Part shown: piece by piece, positions 1 to 9,327 of the stretch | Layout of the letters: every line of letters begins with the position of its first letter | How positions within the stretch are numbered: position 1 is the first letter of the stretch | DNA from: Trinickia terrae | GTDB taxonomy: Bacteria > Pseudomonadota > Gammaproteobacteria > Burkholderiales > Burkholderiaceae | Reading direction: 5' to 3' | Length of the DNA stretch: 64,000 bases | Assembly (NCBI RefSeq): GCF_005144415.1 | Contig: NZ_SWJE01000019.1 | Location: 62,001-126,000, forward strand | Position numbers and translations under genes: made by a program | Notes under the pieces: generated by a model | The model's database searches: none | What the model was told of the DNA's origin: nothing | The model's input: only the letters and a program-made list of their open reading frames with translations

Positions 1-1
1 C

Positions 2-1387
2 GAGCACGTCAAGCGCTATACGGCGATGGGTTTCGGCACTGACCAGGGCAAGCTCGGCAACATCAACGGCATGGCGATTCTTGCCCAAGCGCTCGGCAAG
101 ACGATCCCCGAGACCGGCACGACGACGTTCCGCCCGAACTACACGCCGGTCACGTTCGGCGCGTTCGCGGGCCGCGAGCTCGGCGACTTCCTCGATCCGA
201 TCCGCAAGACCTGCATCCACGAATGGCACGCCGAGCATGGCGCGATGTTCGAGGACGTCGGCAACTGGAAGCGGCCCTGGTATTACCCGAAGGCCGGCGA
301 GGACCTGCACTCGGCCGTGGCGCGCGAATGTCTCGCGGTGCGCAACGGCGTCGGCATTCTCGATGCGTCGACGCTCGGCAAGATCGACATCCAGGGCCCG
401 GACGCCGCGCAACTGCTGAACTGGGTCTACACGAACCCGTGGAGCAAGCTCGAAGTGGGCAAGTGCCGCTATGGCCTGATGCTCGACGAAAACGGCATGG
501 TGTTCGACGACGGCGTGACCGTGCGCCTCGCCGACCATCACTACATGATGACGACGACCACCGGCGGCGCGGCCCGCGTGCTGACGTGGCTCGAACGCTG
601 GCTGCAAACGGAGTGGCCTCACTTGCGAGTGCGCCTCGCCTCGGTGACCGACCATTGGGCGACTTTCGCCGTGGTCGGCCCGAAGAGCCGCAAGGTGCTG
701 CAGAAGGTCTGCGGCGACATCGACTTCGCGAACGCGGCGTTCCCGTTCATGACGTATCGCGAAGGCACGGTGGCGGGCGTCGCGGCGCGCGTGATGCGCA
801 TCAGCTTCTCAGGCGAGCTCGCCTACGAAGTCAACGCGCCGGCCAACGCGGGCCGCGCGGTGTGGGAAGCGCTGATGGCCGCCGGCGACGAGTTCGGCAT
901 CACGCCTTACGGTACCGAGACGATGCACGTGCTGCGCGCGGAGAAGGGCTACATCATCGTCGGCCAGGACACCGACGGCTCGATCACGCCGTTCGATCTC
1001 GGCATGGGCGGGCTCGTGGCGAAGTCGAAGGACTTTCTCGGCAGGCGCTCGCTCACGCGCTCCGATACGGCCAAGGAAGGGCGCAAGCAGTTCGTCGGCT
1101 TGCTCACCGAGGACCCGAAGCTCGTGCTGGAGGAAGGCAGCCAGATCGTCGCGAAGCCGCTCGTCAATCATCAGTTCGGCGATCTCGCGCCGATGATCGG
1201 CCATGTCACGTCGAGCTACTACAGCCCGATCCTGAAGCGCTCGATCGCACTCGCCGTCGTGAAGGGCGGCTTGGGCAAGATGGGCGAGACGGTCACGATT
1301 CCGCTCGCGAACGGCAAGCAGGTCGCGGCGAAGATCTCGAGCCCGGTTTTCTACGACACCGAAGGAGTGCGTCAACATGTGGAATGA
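2..1387 (+). CDS. soxA: Sarcosine oxidase alpha subunit, C-terminal part (5' end outside window)
   Basis: Alpha subunit of the heterotetrameric sarcosine oxidase, which oxidises sarcosine (N-methylglycine) to glycine and passes the methyl group to tetrahydrofolate. The frame is open from base 2, so only about the last 460 residues are seen. They form the GcvT-like folate-binding domain: the segment starting around LDPIRKTCIHEWHAEHGA, then FEDVGNWKRPWYYP, and a late GQDTDGSITPFDLGMGGLV stretch, as in aminomethyltransferases. The stop codon overlaps the soxG start, so the two are translationally coupled. The normal order is soxB-soxD-soxA-soxG, so soxBD should lie just left of the window. Confidence 0.95.
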   Translation, partial: EHVKRYTAMGFGTDQGKLGNINGMAILAQALGKTIPETGTTTFRPNYTPVTFGAFAGRELGDFLDPIRKTCIHEWHAEHGAMFEDVGNWKRPWYYPKAGEDLHSAVARECLAVRNGVGILDASTLGKIDIQGPDAAQLLNWVYTNPWSKLEVGKCRYGLMLDENGMVFDDGVTVRLADHHYMMTTTTGGAARVLTWLERWLQTEWPHLRVRLASVTDHWATFAVVGPKSRKVLQKVCGDIDFANAAFPFMTYREGTVAGVAARVMRISFSGELAYEVNAPANAGRAVWEALMAAGDEFGITPYGTETMHVLRAEKGYIIVGQDTDGSITPFDLGMGGLVAKSKDFLGRRSLTRSDTAKEGRKQFVGLLTEDPKLVLEEGSQIVAKPLVNHQFGDLAPMIGHVTSSYYSPILKRSIALAVVKGGLGKMGETVTIPLANGKQVAAKISSPVFYDTEGVRQHVE

Positions 1388-2006
1388 AGGTAGGGGCAAC
1401 GCTTCGGCCGTCGTGGAGCGCGGCGTGCGCTACGAGTCGCCGCTCGTCGGCGTGCAGGATTTGATGCAGTCGCATCAGGCCGAGGCGTCGAAATACTTCC
1501 GATTGAGCGAGCGGCCGTTTCTCGAGCTCGTGAACTTGCGCGGCGATCTCAACGATGCTGCGTTCGTCGCTGCAGTGGCAAGCGTGCTTGGCTGCAAGCC
1601 GCCTGCGAAGCCGGACACGGTGGCGCTGGGCGACGGCTGCGATGTGCTGTGGCTCGGTCCCGACGAATGGCTCGTGCGTTCGAACGAGGCGCGCGCGGCG
1701 TCGCTGGAGACGAAGCTGCGCGTTGCCTTCGACGGTGCGTATGCGGCGGCTGTCGATGTCGGCAGCGGCTATACGGTGCTCGAAGTCGGGGGCGAGCGCG
1801 TGCGAGACGTGCTTTCGCGAGGCTGTCCGCTTGATTTGCACCCGCGCCTGTTCACGCGCGGACAGTGCGCGCAGAGCCATTTTTTCAAGGCGTCGATCGT
1901 GCTGATTCCAACGGCTGAGAACACGTATGAAATCGTCGTGCGCCGCAGCTTCGCCGACTATTTCTGCCGCATCCTGCTCGACGCCGCCGCGCCGTTGATG
2001 TCGTGA
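1377..2006 (+). CDS. soxG: Sarcosine oxidase gamma subunit
   Basis: Small gamma subunit of heterotetrameric sarcosine oxidase. The 209 residues match the usual size and carry the family-like stretches GDGCDVLWLGPDEWLVRS and DVGSGYTVLEVGGERVRDVLSRGCPLDLHPRLF, distantly related to the GcvT fold. The ATG lies inside the last codons of soxA (11-bp overlap), and the TGA overlaps the GTG of the folB-like gene, so three reading frames are tightly coupled. It is an accessory subunit of a cytoplasmic enzyme. Identity is supported by both sequence and position. Confidence 0.93.
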   Translation: MWNEGRGNASAVVERGVRYESPLVGVQDLMQSHQAEASKYFRLSERPFLELVNLRGDLNDAAFVAAVASVLGCKPPAKPDTVALGDGCDVLWLGPDEWLVRSNEARAASLETKLRVAFDGAYAAAVDVGSGYTVLEVGGERVRDVLSRGCPLDLHPRLFTRGQCAQSHFFKASIVLIPTAENTYEIVVRRSFADYFCRILLDAAAPLMS

Positions 2007-2464
2007 AGCTGCGCGAACCTTTTGTGCCGCTGGCACAGCCGCTTTCGACGGGACCGCGGCACGGCCGCGGCTGGCGCGTGTTCATCGACGAGCTGCTCGT
2101 GCCGACGCGCGTCGGCATCCATGCGCACGAGCATGCGGCGCCGCAGACTGTCGTGATCGATGCGAGCCTGACGTATCGTTGCGTGCCGTCGGAAGAGGGC
2201 GGCTGGATCGACTATGAGCGCTATTGCGAGCGCATCGCCGCGTTTCTCGCGACGAAGCCGCATACGCGCTTGCTGGAGACGCTGGCCGTCGAAATCGCGG
2301 CGCTGTCGTTTCTCGAGTGGCGTGCGCTCGATGCGCTGACGCTCGCGTTGCACAAGCCGAAGATTCGTCCCGGCACGAAGCGCATCGGCGTCGAGCTCGA
2401 TTGGACGCGCGGCGACTTCGACGCGTGGTGCGCCGCACAGGCGGCCACCTGCGCGGCGAGTTGA
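2003..2464 (+). CDS. Dihydroneopterin aldolase family protein (FolB-like)
   Basis: A 153-residue FolB-type protein. Residues about 30-130 show the dihydroneopterin aldolase pattern: VFIDELLVPTRVGIHAHEH, then a central DYERYCERI and the HTRLLETLAVEIA helix, ending with the LHKPKIRPG strand. Family members interconvert 7,8-dihydroneopterin and 6-hydroxymethyldihydropterin in folate synthesis. The GTG start overlaps the soxG stop (GTGA), which ties the gene to sarcosine oxidation, a folate-consuming step. I infer a local role in supplying or tuning folate; a housekeeping folB probably lies elsewhere. The start codon is supported only by the overlap. Confidence 0.85.
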   Translation: MKLREPFVPLAQPLSTGPRHGRGWRVFIDELLVPTRVGIHAHEHAAPQTVVIDASLTYRCVPSEEGGWIDYERYCERIAAFLATKPHTRLLETLAVEIAALSFLEWRALDALTLALHKPKIRPGTKRIGVELDWTRGDFDAWCAAQAATCAAS

Positions 2465-2485
2465 ACCGGGCGGGCGTGTGACGGC

Positions 2486-2809
2486 ATGGCCCGCGCCGGC
2501 GTCTCCCATCTCGTCAAGCTCGCCTATGAAGCGCGCGACCCCGCAGCCGCGCTCGCGCTGCTCGAACGCAGCATCGAGCTGGGCCACAAGCGCATCGCCT
2601 TGATCCGTTACCTGCAAGCGCAGTTCGTCGACGCGCCGCTCGACGCGCGCCATCATGCCTACGTGCGCGACGTGGCCGCGCGCATGAGCCCGGAGACGTT
2701 GGGCCGCGTGGCGGCCGAGGCGAGGGCTCGCGCGCGGCTCGGGCTCGATAAACGCGGGGACGCGCTGGATCTCCGCGGAGAACGAAGCGGCGGGCTTTCA
2801 TCCCGATAA
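2486..2809 (+). CDS. Small hypothetical protein downstream of the sox operon
   Basis: I do not recognise this 107-residue protein. The first 80 residues look like three helices (LVKLAYEARDPAAALALLERSIELG, ALIRYLQAQFV, HHAYVRDVAARM), a helical-repeat style composition. The last 25 are Arg/Gly-rich and less convincing. It follows the folB-like gene by 21 bp on the same strand, so it is probably the last gene of the sox transcript. No signal peptide or membrane segment is seen. Antisense open frames here are GC-driven shadows. Confidence 0.55.
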   Translation: MARAGVSHLVKLAYEARDPAAALALLERSIELGHKRIALIRYLQAQFVDAPLDARHHAYVRDVAARMSPETLGRVAAEARARARLGLDKRGDALDLRGERSGGLSSR

Positions 2810-2915
2810 CGCCTACGCCGCTGTCGGCAAGCGGCGCCATGCTCTGCACGAGAAGCGTGCGGGCGCTATCCTGTGGCCTTGTCTTTTTACTCGCGGAAGC
2901 AAGACAGGAGCCACC

Positions 2916-3905
2916 ATGCAATACCGGAAATTCGGCCGCACCGGCCTGACGGTGTCGAATCTGTGTCTCGGCACGATGACGTTCGGCTTGCAGATCGACG
3001 AAGACACGTCGAAGCGGATCATGGACAAGGCCGCCGACGCCGGCGTGAACTTCATCGACACCGCCGACGTATACCCGCTCGGCGGCGGCGAGCAGCTGGC
3101 CGGCCGCACCGAGGAGATCGTCGGCCGCTGGCTGAAAGGCAAGCGTCAGCATTTCATCGTGGCGACGAAAGCGGTCGGCAAGGTAGGGCCGTCGCCGTGG
3201 GACAAGGGCGCTTCGCGCAAGCATCTGCTCGATGCGATCGACGCGTCGCTCGCGCGGCTCGGCACTGACTACGTCGACCTCTACCAATTGCATTCGGACG
3301 ACCAGGAGACGCCACTCGACGAAACGCTCGATGCGCTCGATACGATCGTGCGCTCGGGGCGCGTGCGGTATATCGGCGTGTCGAACTTTCTGGCGTACCG
3401 GCTCGCGAAGGCGCTCGGACGCGCGGACGTGCGCGGCCTCGCGCGTTTCGTTTCGGTGCAGCCGCGCTACAACCTGCTGTTCAGGCAGATCGAGCGGGAG
3501 CTTTTGCCGCTTGCGGGTGAAGAAGGCCTGGCCGTGATGCCGTACAACCCGCTTGCGGGCGGGCTGCTGACCGGCAAGCACCGGCGCGAAGCGCCGCCGC
3601 CCGAAGGGCGCTTCACCGTCGGCAACGCGGGCGCGATGTATCAGGAGCGCTATTGGCACGAGCGCGAGTTCAATACGATCGAGGCGCTGAAGAAGACCGT
3701 CGAGGCAGCGGGCCTGTCGCTTTCCGCGACTGCGGTCGCGTGGGTGCTGGCCAATCCCGTGGTGAGCTCGGCGATCATCGGCGCGAGCCGGCCCGAGCAG
3801 TTGACCGACACGCTCGCGGCGGCCGACTTGACGCTCGACGCCGATTTGAAGGCGAAGCTCGACGAGCTGTCTCACGAGTACCGCTGGGGCGATGCGCCTC
3901 GCTGA
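2916..3905 (+). CDS. Aldo/keto reductase
   Basis: Cytoplasmic NADPH-dependent oxidoreductase of the aldo/keto reductase superfamily, 329 residues, the usual length. It opens with the strand MQYRKFGRTGLTVSNLCLG, has the catalytic Asp/Tyr region FIDTADVYPLGGGE, a YVDLYQLHSDD strand with the His, GRVRYIGVSNF, and the late nucleotide-binding SSAIIGASRPEQL. A CAGGAG ribosome-binding site precedes the ATG. A D-2-hydroxyacid dehydrogenase gene follows 42 bp downstream on the same strand, suggesting one unit for reduction of small carbonyl compounds. The substrate cannot be read from the sequence. Confidence 0.92.
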   Translation: MQYRKFGRTGLTVSNLCLGTMTFGLQIDEDTSKRIMDKAADAGVNFIDTADVYPLGGGEQLAGRTEEIVGRWLKGKRQHFIVATKAVGKVGPSPWDKGASRKHLLDAIDASLARLGTDYVDLYQLHSDDQETPLDETLDALDTIVRSGRVRYIGVSNFLAYRLAKALGRADVRGLARFVSVQPRYNLLFRQIERELLPLAGEEGLAVMPYNPLAGGLLTGKHRREAPPPEGRFTVGNAGAMYQERYWHEREFNTIEALKKTVEAAGLSLSATAVAWVLANPVVSSAIIGASRPEQLTDTLAAADLTLDADLKAKLDELSHEYRWGDAPR

Positions 3906-3947
3906 TCGCGATTTCAATGCGCGCGCCGCGCCGTTCACACCAGAGAC

Positions 3948-4895
3948 ATGAACATGAAGCCAACACTGCTGGTCCTGATCCCGCTGATCGACGAGATCCG
4001 CGCGCAACTCGCGCGGACGTTCGACATCGTCTATGCCCCGACCGCCGAAGCGCGCGCTCTGGCGATCGCGGAGCATCGCGACGCGGTGCGTGCCGTGCTG
4101 ACGAACGGCACGACGGGCCTTACCGCGGCCGAGATCGATCGGCTTCGCAAGCTCGAGTTCGTCAGCGCGCTTGGCGCGGGCTACGAGAATATCGACGTGG
4201 TTCACGCCCTTGCGCGCGATATCGTCGTCGTGAACGGCGCGGCGACCAATGACGATTGCGTCGCCGACCATGCGTTTGCGCTGCTGATCGCCACGGTCCG
4301 CGACATCGTCGAACTCGACGCGGCTTGCCGCGCCGGCGTCTGGCGCGATGCGCTGCCGATGCAGCCGAACTTCTCGGGCAAGCGGCTCGGCATCGCGGGC
4401 TTGGGCAACATCGGCCAGAAGTTGGCCCGGCGCGCGCTGGGGTTCGATATCGAGGTCGGCTATCACAATCGCAAGCCGCGCGAAGGCGTGCCTTATCGCT
4501 GCTTCGGCAGTTTGACCGAGCTGGCGCAGTGGTGCGACTACCTCGTCGTGACCGTGCCGGGCGGCGCGGCGACTCTGCATTTGATCGATCGCGCCGTGCT
4601 CGATGCCTTGGGGCCGCACGGCTATCTCGTGAACGTTTCGCGCGGCAGCGTCGTCGATACGCAGGCGCTCGCGCATGCGCTATCGACGAACGCGCTGGCC
4701 GGCGCGGGGCTCGACGTCTACGAAGGCGAGCCCGAACCGCCGCAGGCGCTGCTGCATTTGAAGAACGTCGTGCTGACGCCGCATGTGGCAGGACGTTCGC
4801 CGGAGGCTATCGCCGCCTCGGTGCAGCTGTTTCTCGACAATGCCGCGCGTCATTTTGCGGGCGAGGCGGTGTTGACGCCGGTGCGGACTCGCTGA
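3948..4895 (+). CDS. D-isomer 2-hydroxyacid dehydrogenase
   Basis: NAD(P)-dependent reductase of 2-oxoacids (glyoxylate/hydroxypyruvate-type), 315 residues. The Rossmann motif GLGNIGQKLARR sits near residue 145. The catalytic Arg is in NVSRGSVVD, the Glu in YEGEPEPP and the His in LTPHVAGRS, all in family order. It probably forms a pair with the preceding aldo/keto reductase. It might reduce C2-C3 oxoacids produced by the surrounding one-carbon and glycine chemistry, but this is inference. Confidence 0.92.
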   Translation: MNMKPTLLVLIPLIDEIRAQLARTFDIVYAPTAEARALAIAEHRDAVRAVLTNGTTGLTAAEIDRLRKLEFVSALGAGYENIDVVHALARDIVVVNGAATNDDCVADHAFALLIATVRDIVELDAACRAGVWRDALPMQPNFSGKRLGIAGLGNIGQKLARRALGFDIEVGYHNRKPREGVPYRCFGSLTELAQWCDYLVVTVPGGAATLHLIDRAVLDALGPHGYLVNVSRGSVVDTQALAHALSTNALAGAGLDVYEGEPEPPQALLHLKNVVLTPHVAGRSPEAIAASVQLFLDNAARHFAGEAVLTPVRTR

Positions 4896-4918
4896 CGGCA
4901 CACGCGGCGATCGAGCGT

Positions 4919-5167
4919 CTAGCGCGACTCTTCCTCTGCTGCGGGATATGTCGTCGATGTGATGGCGGCCCGCTTGCTCGTCCCCGACTCATCGGCCGAC
5001 GCGAGCGCTTCCAGTGCAAGTCCTTTGGTCTCGATGCCCAATATCCACACCGTGAGCGCCGCGATCGCAAACGACAGCGCACCCAGCGTGAATACGCCGC
5101 CTCGACCGAACACGGGCAGCACGACGCCGACCTTCACTCAGTAGATGCCGCCATTAATCGCCGCCAT
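4919..5167 (-). pseudogene. Remnant of an MFS transporter, C-terminal end
   Basis: On the minus strand about 70 codons encode the end of a major-facilitator sugar-type transporter: a last transmembrane helix around VFTLGALSFAIAALTVWILG followed by the GIETKGLALE tail typical of that family. An in-frame TGA at 5138-5140 and the absence of the other helices show that it is a fragment. Immediately upstream on the same strand is a GMC-oxidoreductase remnant, so an old transporter/oxidoreductase locus has been cut here. Confidence 0.7.
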
Positions 5168-5186
5168 AGAAGGATTCCGGCATCGG

Positions 5187-5236
5187 CGTGGAACGGACGC
5201 GTCATGGTAAGTCGTCGGCGCATCGAGGTTGCCGGT
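5187..5236 (-). pseudogene. Remnant of a GMC oxidoreductase 3' end
   Basis: About 45 bases on the minus strand can be aligned with the part of betA around 6195-6245 that encodes the C-terminal [14 protein letters not shown] region. The copy has small indels that break the frame (it reads roughly MPHHNRQPRCAD). The match includes GTCGGCGCAT and GAGGTTGCC blocks on the plus strand. It marks the left breakpoint of the lower-GC insertion carrying the next two genes. Confidence 0.6.
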
Positions 5237-5240
5237 TGTG

Positions 5241-5570
5241 GTGCGGCATGAACGCGCGGACCGCGTCTACTTGATTGCTTATGCGATTGTCCGAAGATAT
5301 TCTGTCGCCGCTGTCAAAGGTACCTCGGTCGCCTCCGTCGTTTCTCGGCGACTGCTTCCATATGAGCTGGAACATAAAATTCTACCTACCGTGACGTCCT
5401 TCGAGAGCCTGTTTCTGCTCCGAATCAAATTCACGCGCAGCCTTGGCGTGTTCGTTGGCCGCGCGATACCAGGTGTTGGTTGGGTAATTCTGGCGGCCGA
5501 TGTTTCAACTATCATTTACCGCTCGGTCACTGCATACAACAGTCTCGCCAAGCCCGAGGATCGTTTGTGA
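5241..5570 (+). pseudogene. 5'-truncated membrane protein, partner of the DUF1493 gene
   Basis: The open frame can be read from a TTG at 5229, but its first codons lie in the GMC remnant, so the true N-terminus is missing. What remains (about 105 residues) ends with a hydrophobic segment, VFVGRAIPGVGWVILAADVS, followed by TIIYRSVTAYNSLAKPEDRL. I believe this resembles the C-terminus of proteins often found before DUF1493 genes, possibly effector or colicin-like membrane proteins; that is recall, not a search. The stop overlaps the next gene's GTG. Base composition is lower in GC than the neighbours, suggesting transfer. Confidence 0.5.
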
Positions 5571-5920
5571 CGGCAGATACCGCTTGGAAGAAGCTCGCAG
5601 AATTTATCGCGGCTGATGCGGGAAAGCCCGTTATCGGCCAGCTGGTGCTGACACGAGACACCGATCTGTACCATGATCTGGATCTGAATCCAAGCCACAT
5701 CGAGCGATTGATGACGGAGTGGGCCACGAAGTTCAATGTCGATATGGCGGCGTTCGATATCAACTACTACTACCCGTCAGCGAAGCTTGGCATTGGCTCC
5801 TTTCTTGCAGCAGTAGCCAAGTCGCCGTTTAGCGCAGCGGCGCGCGAAACGCTTGGCGGCCGATCGCTCACGCTCGGCATGTTGGAAGATGCGATGCAAA
5901 AGGGACGGTGGAGTATCTGA
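5567..5920 (+). CDS. DUF1493 family protein
   Basis: A 117-residue protein of the DUF1493 type. The diagnostic stretch is the acyl-carrier-like DTDLYHDLDLNPSHIERLM followed by WATKFNVDMAAFDINYYYP, then SLTLGMLEDAMQKGRW near the end. I chose the GTG at 5567 because it overlaps the upstream stop codon (GTGA) and begins just before the conserved region; a longer frame from 5480 would overlap the upstream gene out of frame. Function is unknown. Its position next to membrane or effector-like genes suggests an immunity or modification role. Lower GC than the flanks. Confidence 0.72.
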   Translation: MTADTAWKKLAEFIAADAGKPVIGQLVLTRDTDLYHDLDLNPSHIERLMTEWATKFNVDMAAFDINYYYPSAKLGIGSFLAAVAKSPFSAAARETLGGRSLTLGMLEDAMQKGRWSI

Positions 5921-5987
5921 TGGCCAGTTACAGGCCATCCTGTCGAACCCGGCTGTATGACTAGCGAATGCAAACACGCGTCGACAT

Positions 5988-6021
5988 GGAACGGGTAAGC
6001 CATGATGGGCTCACCCGTTCC
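5988..6021. terminator. Hairpin between convergent genes
   Basis: GGAACGGGTAAG and CTCACCCGTTCC form a near-perfect 12-bp stem with a ten-base loop. It lies between the DUF1493 gene (plus) and betA (minus), so it can serve as a terminator for either. No long U-tract is present. Confidence 0.55.
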
Positions 6022-6030
6022 ACGCGAGGG

Positions 6031-7758
6031 TCACGCGGTCAAGCTATTGGGTTCGATGCCGGTGCGCAAGCGGCTCGATTGCGCATCGGCGGTGCGCCGC
6101 GCAGGCTTGCCGTCCGCGACAAAATACAGCACATCCGCGCGCGCGAGCGCTTCCCGCCCGAGAATCCGATCGGCGATCTTCTCCGCGAGCATGATCGTCG
6201 GCGCATTGAGGTTGCCCGTGGTGATGCGCGGCATGATCGACGCATCGACGACGCGCAAGCCGTCGATCCCATGCACGCGCCCCTCGCCGTCGACGACCGC
6301 CATCTCGTCATAGCCCATCGCGCACGAGCACGACGGGTGATACGCGGTCTCGGCGCGCGCGCGTACGAACGCATCGAGCTCGGCGTCGGTCTTCAGGTCG
6401 GCGCCGGGATTCAGTTCGCGGCCGCGATAGCGATCGAGCGCCGGCTGCCGGATGATCTCGCGCGTGATCCGGATCGCGTCGCGGAACTCGCGCCAGTCGA
6501 GCGGCTCGGCCATGTAGTTGAAGAGAATGCTCGGATGCGCGTGCGGATCGCGTGAGCGCAGCTTCACGTGTCCGCGGCTCGGCGAGCGCATCGAGCCGAC
6601 GTGGGCCTGGAAGCCGTGCATCTCGATCGCGTTCGAGCCGTTGTAGTTGATCGCGACGGGCAGAAAGTGATACTGGATGTTCGGCCAGAGATCGTCGTCG
6701 CGCGTGCGGATGAAGCCGCCCGCCTCGAAGTGATTGCTCGCGCCGATTCCCGTGCCCTTGAACATCCATTCGACGCCAATTGCCGGCTGGTTGCGTTTGA
6801 GCAGCGCAGGGTAGAGCGAGACCGGCTCCTTGCACTCGTACTGCATGTACATCTCGAGATGGTCCTGCAGGTTTTGTCCGACGCCGGGCAGGTCGAGCAC
6901 GATGGGGATGTCGAGCTCGCGCAGCCACGCGCCCGGGCCGACTCCCGAGCGCTGCAGGATCTGTGGCGACGCGATCGCGCCGCTGCACAGCAGCACCTCG
7001 CGGCGCGCGTGTGCGGTGATGCGTTCGTTGCGATGCAGGTACTCCGCGCCGATCGCGCGCTTGCCCGAGAACAGGATGCGATCGGTCGTCGCGTGTGTGA
7101 CGATCGTCAGGTTCGAGCGCGGCCGTGCTTGATCGAGATAGCCGCGCGCCGTGCTGGCGCGCCGGCCCTTTGCCGTGACCGTGCGGTCCATCGGGCCGAA
7201 GCCTTCTTGCTGGTAGCCGTTCAAGTCGTCGGTGCGCGGGTAGCCCGCCTGCACGCCGGCCTCGACCATCGCCGCAAAGAGCGGGTTGTTGCCGGGCTTG
7301 CTGGTCGTGACGTGCACGGGGCCGTTGCCGCCGTGATAGTCGTTCGGGCCGATGTCGCGCGTTTCGGCTTTCTTGAAGTACGGCAGGCAGTCGAGGTAGC
7401 TCCAGTTCTCCAGGCCTGTGTTTTTTGCCCAGCCGTCGTAGTCGAGCGCATTGCCGCGGATGTAGCACATGCCGTTGATCAGCGACGAGCCGCCGAGCCC
7501 CTTGCCGCGTCCGCACTCCATGCGGCGCTGGTTCATGTGCGGCTCGGGATCGGTCTCGTAGGCCCAGTTATAGCGCCGTCCTTGCAGCGGATAGGCGAGC
7601 GCGGCGGGCATCTGCGTGCGGAAGTCGAAGCGATAGTCGGGGCCGCCTGCTTCGAGCAGCAGCACGGTCACGCCGGGGTCTTCGGTGAGGCGCGTGGCGA
7701 GCACGTTGCCGGCCGAGCCGGCGCCGATGATGATGTAGTCGAATTCGCGAATAGGCAT
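6031..7758 (-). CDS. betA: Choline dehydrogenase (GMC oxidoreductase)
   Basis: Membrane-associated FAD enzyme oxidising choline to betaine aldehyde (and possibly on to betaine). At 575 residues it is slightly longer than E. coli BetA. It has the N-terminal FAD motif [13 protein letters not shown], the GMC signature region [20 protein letters not shown], a second signature around [15 protein letters not shown], and the C-terminal active-site half HPSCSCAMG with [12 protein letters not shown]. The ATG at 7758 begins the conserved [14 protein letters not shown]; the upstream open frame is a shadow of betB. It lies 11 bp after betB in a betI-betB-betA cluster. Confidence 0.95.
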   Translation of the reverse strand: MPIREFDYIIIGAGSAGNVLATRLTEDPGVTVLLLEAGGPDYRFDFRTQMPAALAYPLQGRRYNWAYETDPEPHMNQRRMECGRGKGLGGSSLINGMCYIRGNALDYDGWAKNTGLENWSYLDCLPYFKKAETRDIGPNDYHGGNGPVHVTTSKPGNNPLFAAMVEAGVQAGYPRTDDLNGYQQEGFGPMDRTVTAKGRRASTARGYLDQARPRSNLTIVTHATTDRILFSGKRAIGAEYLHRNERITAHARREVLLCSGAIASPQILQRSGVGPGAWLRELDIPIVLDLPGVGQNLQDHLEMYMQYECKEPVSLYPALLKRNQPAIGVEWMFKGTGIGASNHFEAGGFIRTRDDDLWPNIQYHFLPVAINYNGSNAIEMHGFQAHVGSMRSPSRGHVKLRSRDPHAHPSILFNYMAEPLDWREFRDAIRITREIIRQPALDRYRGRELNPGADLKTDAELDAFVRARAETAYHPSCSCAMGYDEMAVVDGEGRVHGIDGLRVVDASIMPRITTGNLNAPTIMLAEKIADRILGREALARADVLYFVADGKPARRTADAQSSRLRTGIEPNSLTA

Positions 7759-7769
7759 GGACGGTCCCC

Positions 7770-9257
7770 TCAAAACACCGGCTGATAGCGGCCGAGCTCC
7801 ACCTGCACGGATTTGATGCGCGTGTAGTGCTCGAGTGTCGTGATGCCGTTCTCGCGTCCGACGCCCGATTGCTTGTAGCCGCCCACCGGCATTTCCGCGG
7901 GCGATTCGCCCCAGGTGTTGATCCAGCAGATCCCGGCTTCCAGGCGATGGATCACGCGGTGCGCACGCGCGAGGCTTTCGGTCACGACACCTGCGGCAAG
8001 GCCGTACGAGGTATTGTTTGCGCGCGCAACGACTTCGTCCTCGTCGTCGAAATCGAGCAGGCACATCACCGGGCCGAAGATCTCTTCGCGCACGATCCGC
8101 ATGTCGTCGCGGCAATCGCCGAACACGGTCGGCGCGACATACTGGCCGCGCCCGAATTCGCCGTCGACAAGACGCGCCCCGCCGGCGAGCACTCGCGCGC
8201 CTTCGTGCTTGCCGCTCTCGATGTAGCCGAGCACCTTGTCGAGCTGCGCGGCGCTCGCGAGCGGACCGAAGTTCGTCGCCGGATCGGACGGCTTGCCGAC
8301 GCGGATGCGCTTCACGCGTTCCAGCACGCGCGCCTTGAACCCCTCCCTGACCGAGCGATGCACGAACACGCGCGTGCCGTTCGTGCACACCTGCCCGGCG
8401 CTGAAGAAGTTCGCGGTGACGGCGATGTCGGCGGCGCGCTCGAGGTCGGCGTCGCCGAAGACGATCAGCGGCGACTTGCCGCCGAGTTCCATCGTGACCT
8501 CCTTCAGCGACGATGCGCCTGCCAAGGACATCACTTTCTTGCCTGTCTCGACACCCCCGGTAAACGACACCTTGGCGATCTCCGGATGCGCGGCGAGCAT
8601 CGCGCCGATGCGCCCGTCGCCTTGCACGACGTTGAATACGCCGGCGGGCACGCCGGCTTCGACGTAGATCTCGGCGAGCCTGGAAGCGGAGAGCGGCGTG
8701 ACTTCACTCGGCTTGAAGATCATGGCGTTGCCCGCCGCGAGCGCGGGCGCCGACTTCCAGCAGGCGATCTGGATCGGATAGTTCCATGCGCCGATGCCCG
8801 CGCAGACGCCGAGCGGCTCGCGCCGTGTGTAGACGAAGGATTCGGGGCGCAGCGGGATCTGCAGGCCTTCTATGGCGGTGGCAAGCCCGGCGTAATACTC
8901 GATCACGTCGGCGCCGGTGACGATGTCGACGGCGCGCGTTTCCGCGATGGGCTTGCCCGTGTCGCGCATTTCGAGCTCGGCCAGCTCGTCGTTGCGCTCG
9001 CGCAGCAGCTCGACCGCGCGCCGCAGGATGCGCGAGCGCTGCATTGCGGTCATCGCAGCCCATTCACGCTGGCCTTCGCGCGCGGATTGCACGGCGCGCT
9101 CGATATCCGCTTCGCTCGCCTGCTGCACTGAGGCAAGCGTTTCACCGGTGGCGGGGTCGAACGTATCGAAGGTGATGCCGCTGGTGGCATCGACATAAGC
9201 GCCGCCGATGTAGAGACGTTGCAAGCCGTAAGCGGTGGAGGCTGTGGAAGAGGGCAT
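7770..9257 (-). CDS. betB: Betaine aldehyde dehydrogenase
   Basis: NAD(P)-dependent aldehyde dehydrogenase oxidising betaine aldehyde to glycine betaine in the cytoplasm, 495 residues. It has the cofactor region [12 protein letters not shown], the catalytic Glu in [12 protein letters not shown], the catalytic Cys in [17 protein letters not shown], and the C-terminal [13 protein letters not shown]. The ATG at 9257 is preceded by a good AAGGAGA site; an earlier ATG at 9308 lacks one. It lies between betI and betA on the same strand. Confidence 0.96.
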   Translation of the reverse strand: MPSSTASTAYGLQRLYIGGAYVDATSGITFDTFDPATGETLASVQQASEADIERAVQSAREGQREWAAMTAMQRSRILRRAVELLRERNDELAELEMRDTGKPIAETRAVDIVTGADVIEYYAGLATAIEGLQIPLRPESFVYTRREPLGVCAGIGAWNYPIQIACWKSAPALAAGNAMIFKPSEVTPLSASRLAEIYVEAGVPAGVFNVVQGDGRIGAMLAAHPEIAKVSFTGGVETGKKVMSLAGASSLKEVTMELGGKSPLIVFGDADLERAADIAVTANFFSAGQVCTNGTRVFVHRSVREGFKARVLERVKRIRVGKPSDPATNFGPLASAAQLDKVLGYIESGKHEGARVLAGGARLVDGEFGRGQYVAPTVFGDCRDDMRIVREEIFGPVMCLLDFDDEDEVVARANNTSYGLAAGVVTESLARAHRVIHRLEAGICWINTWGESPAEMPVGGYKQSGVGRENGITTLEHYTRIKSVQVELGRYQPVF

Positions 9258-9327
9258 CGAATTTCTCCTTGGATGCGCGAGTCGCGATCTGAGCGCGACG
9301 CAGAGCAAAGGTGACAGAACGTACGCG

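Noticed and set aside
2514-4676. 720-codon open frame on the minus strand
   Set aside because: It lies opposite clear aldo/keto reductase and 2-hydroxyacid dehydrogenase genes and has an Arg/Ala-rich composition without a domain; a GC-driven shadow.
7759-8388. N-terminal extension of betA
   Set aside because: The extra 210 codons run antisense-like through betB; the FAD motif begins at the ATG at 7758.
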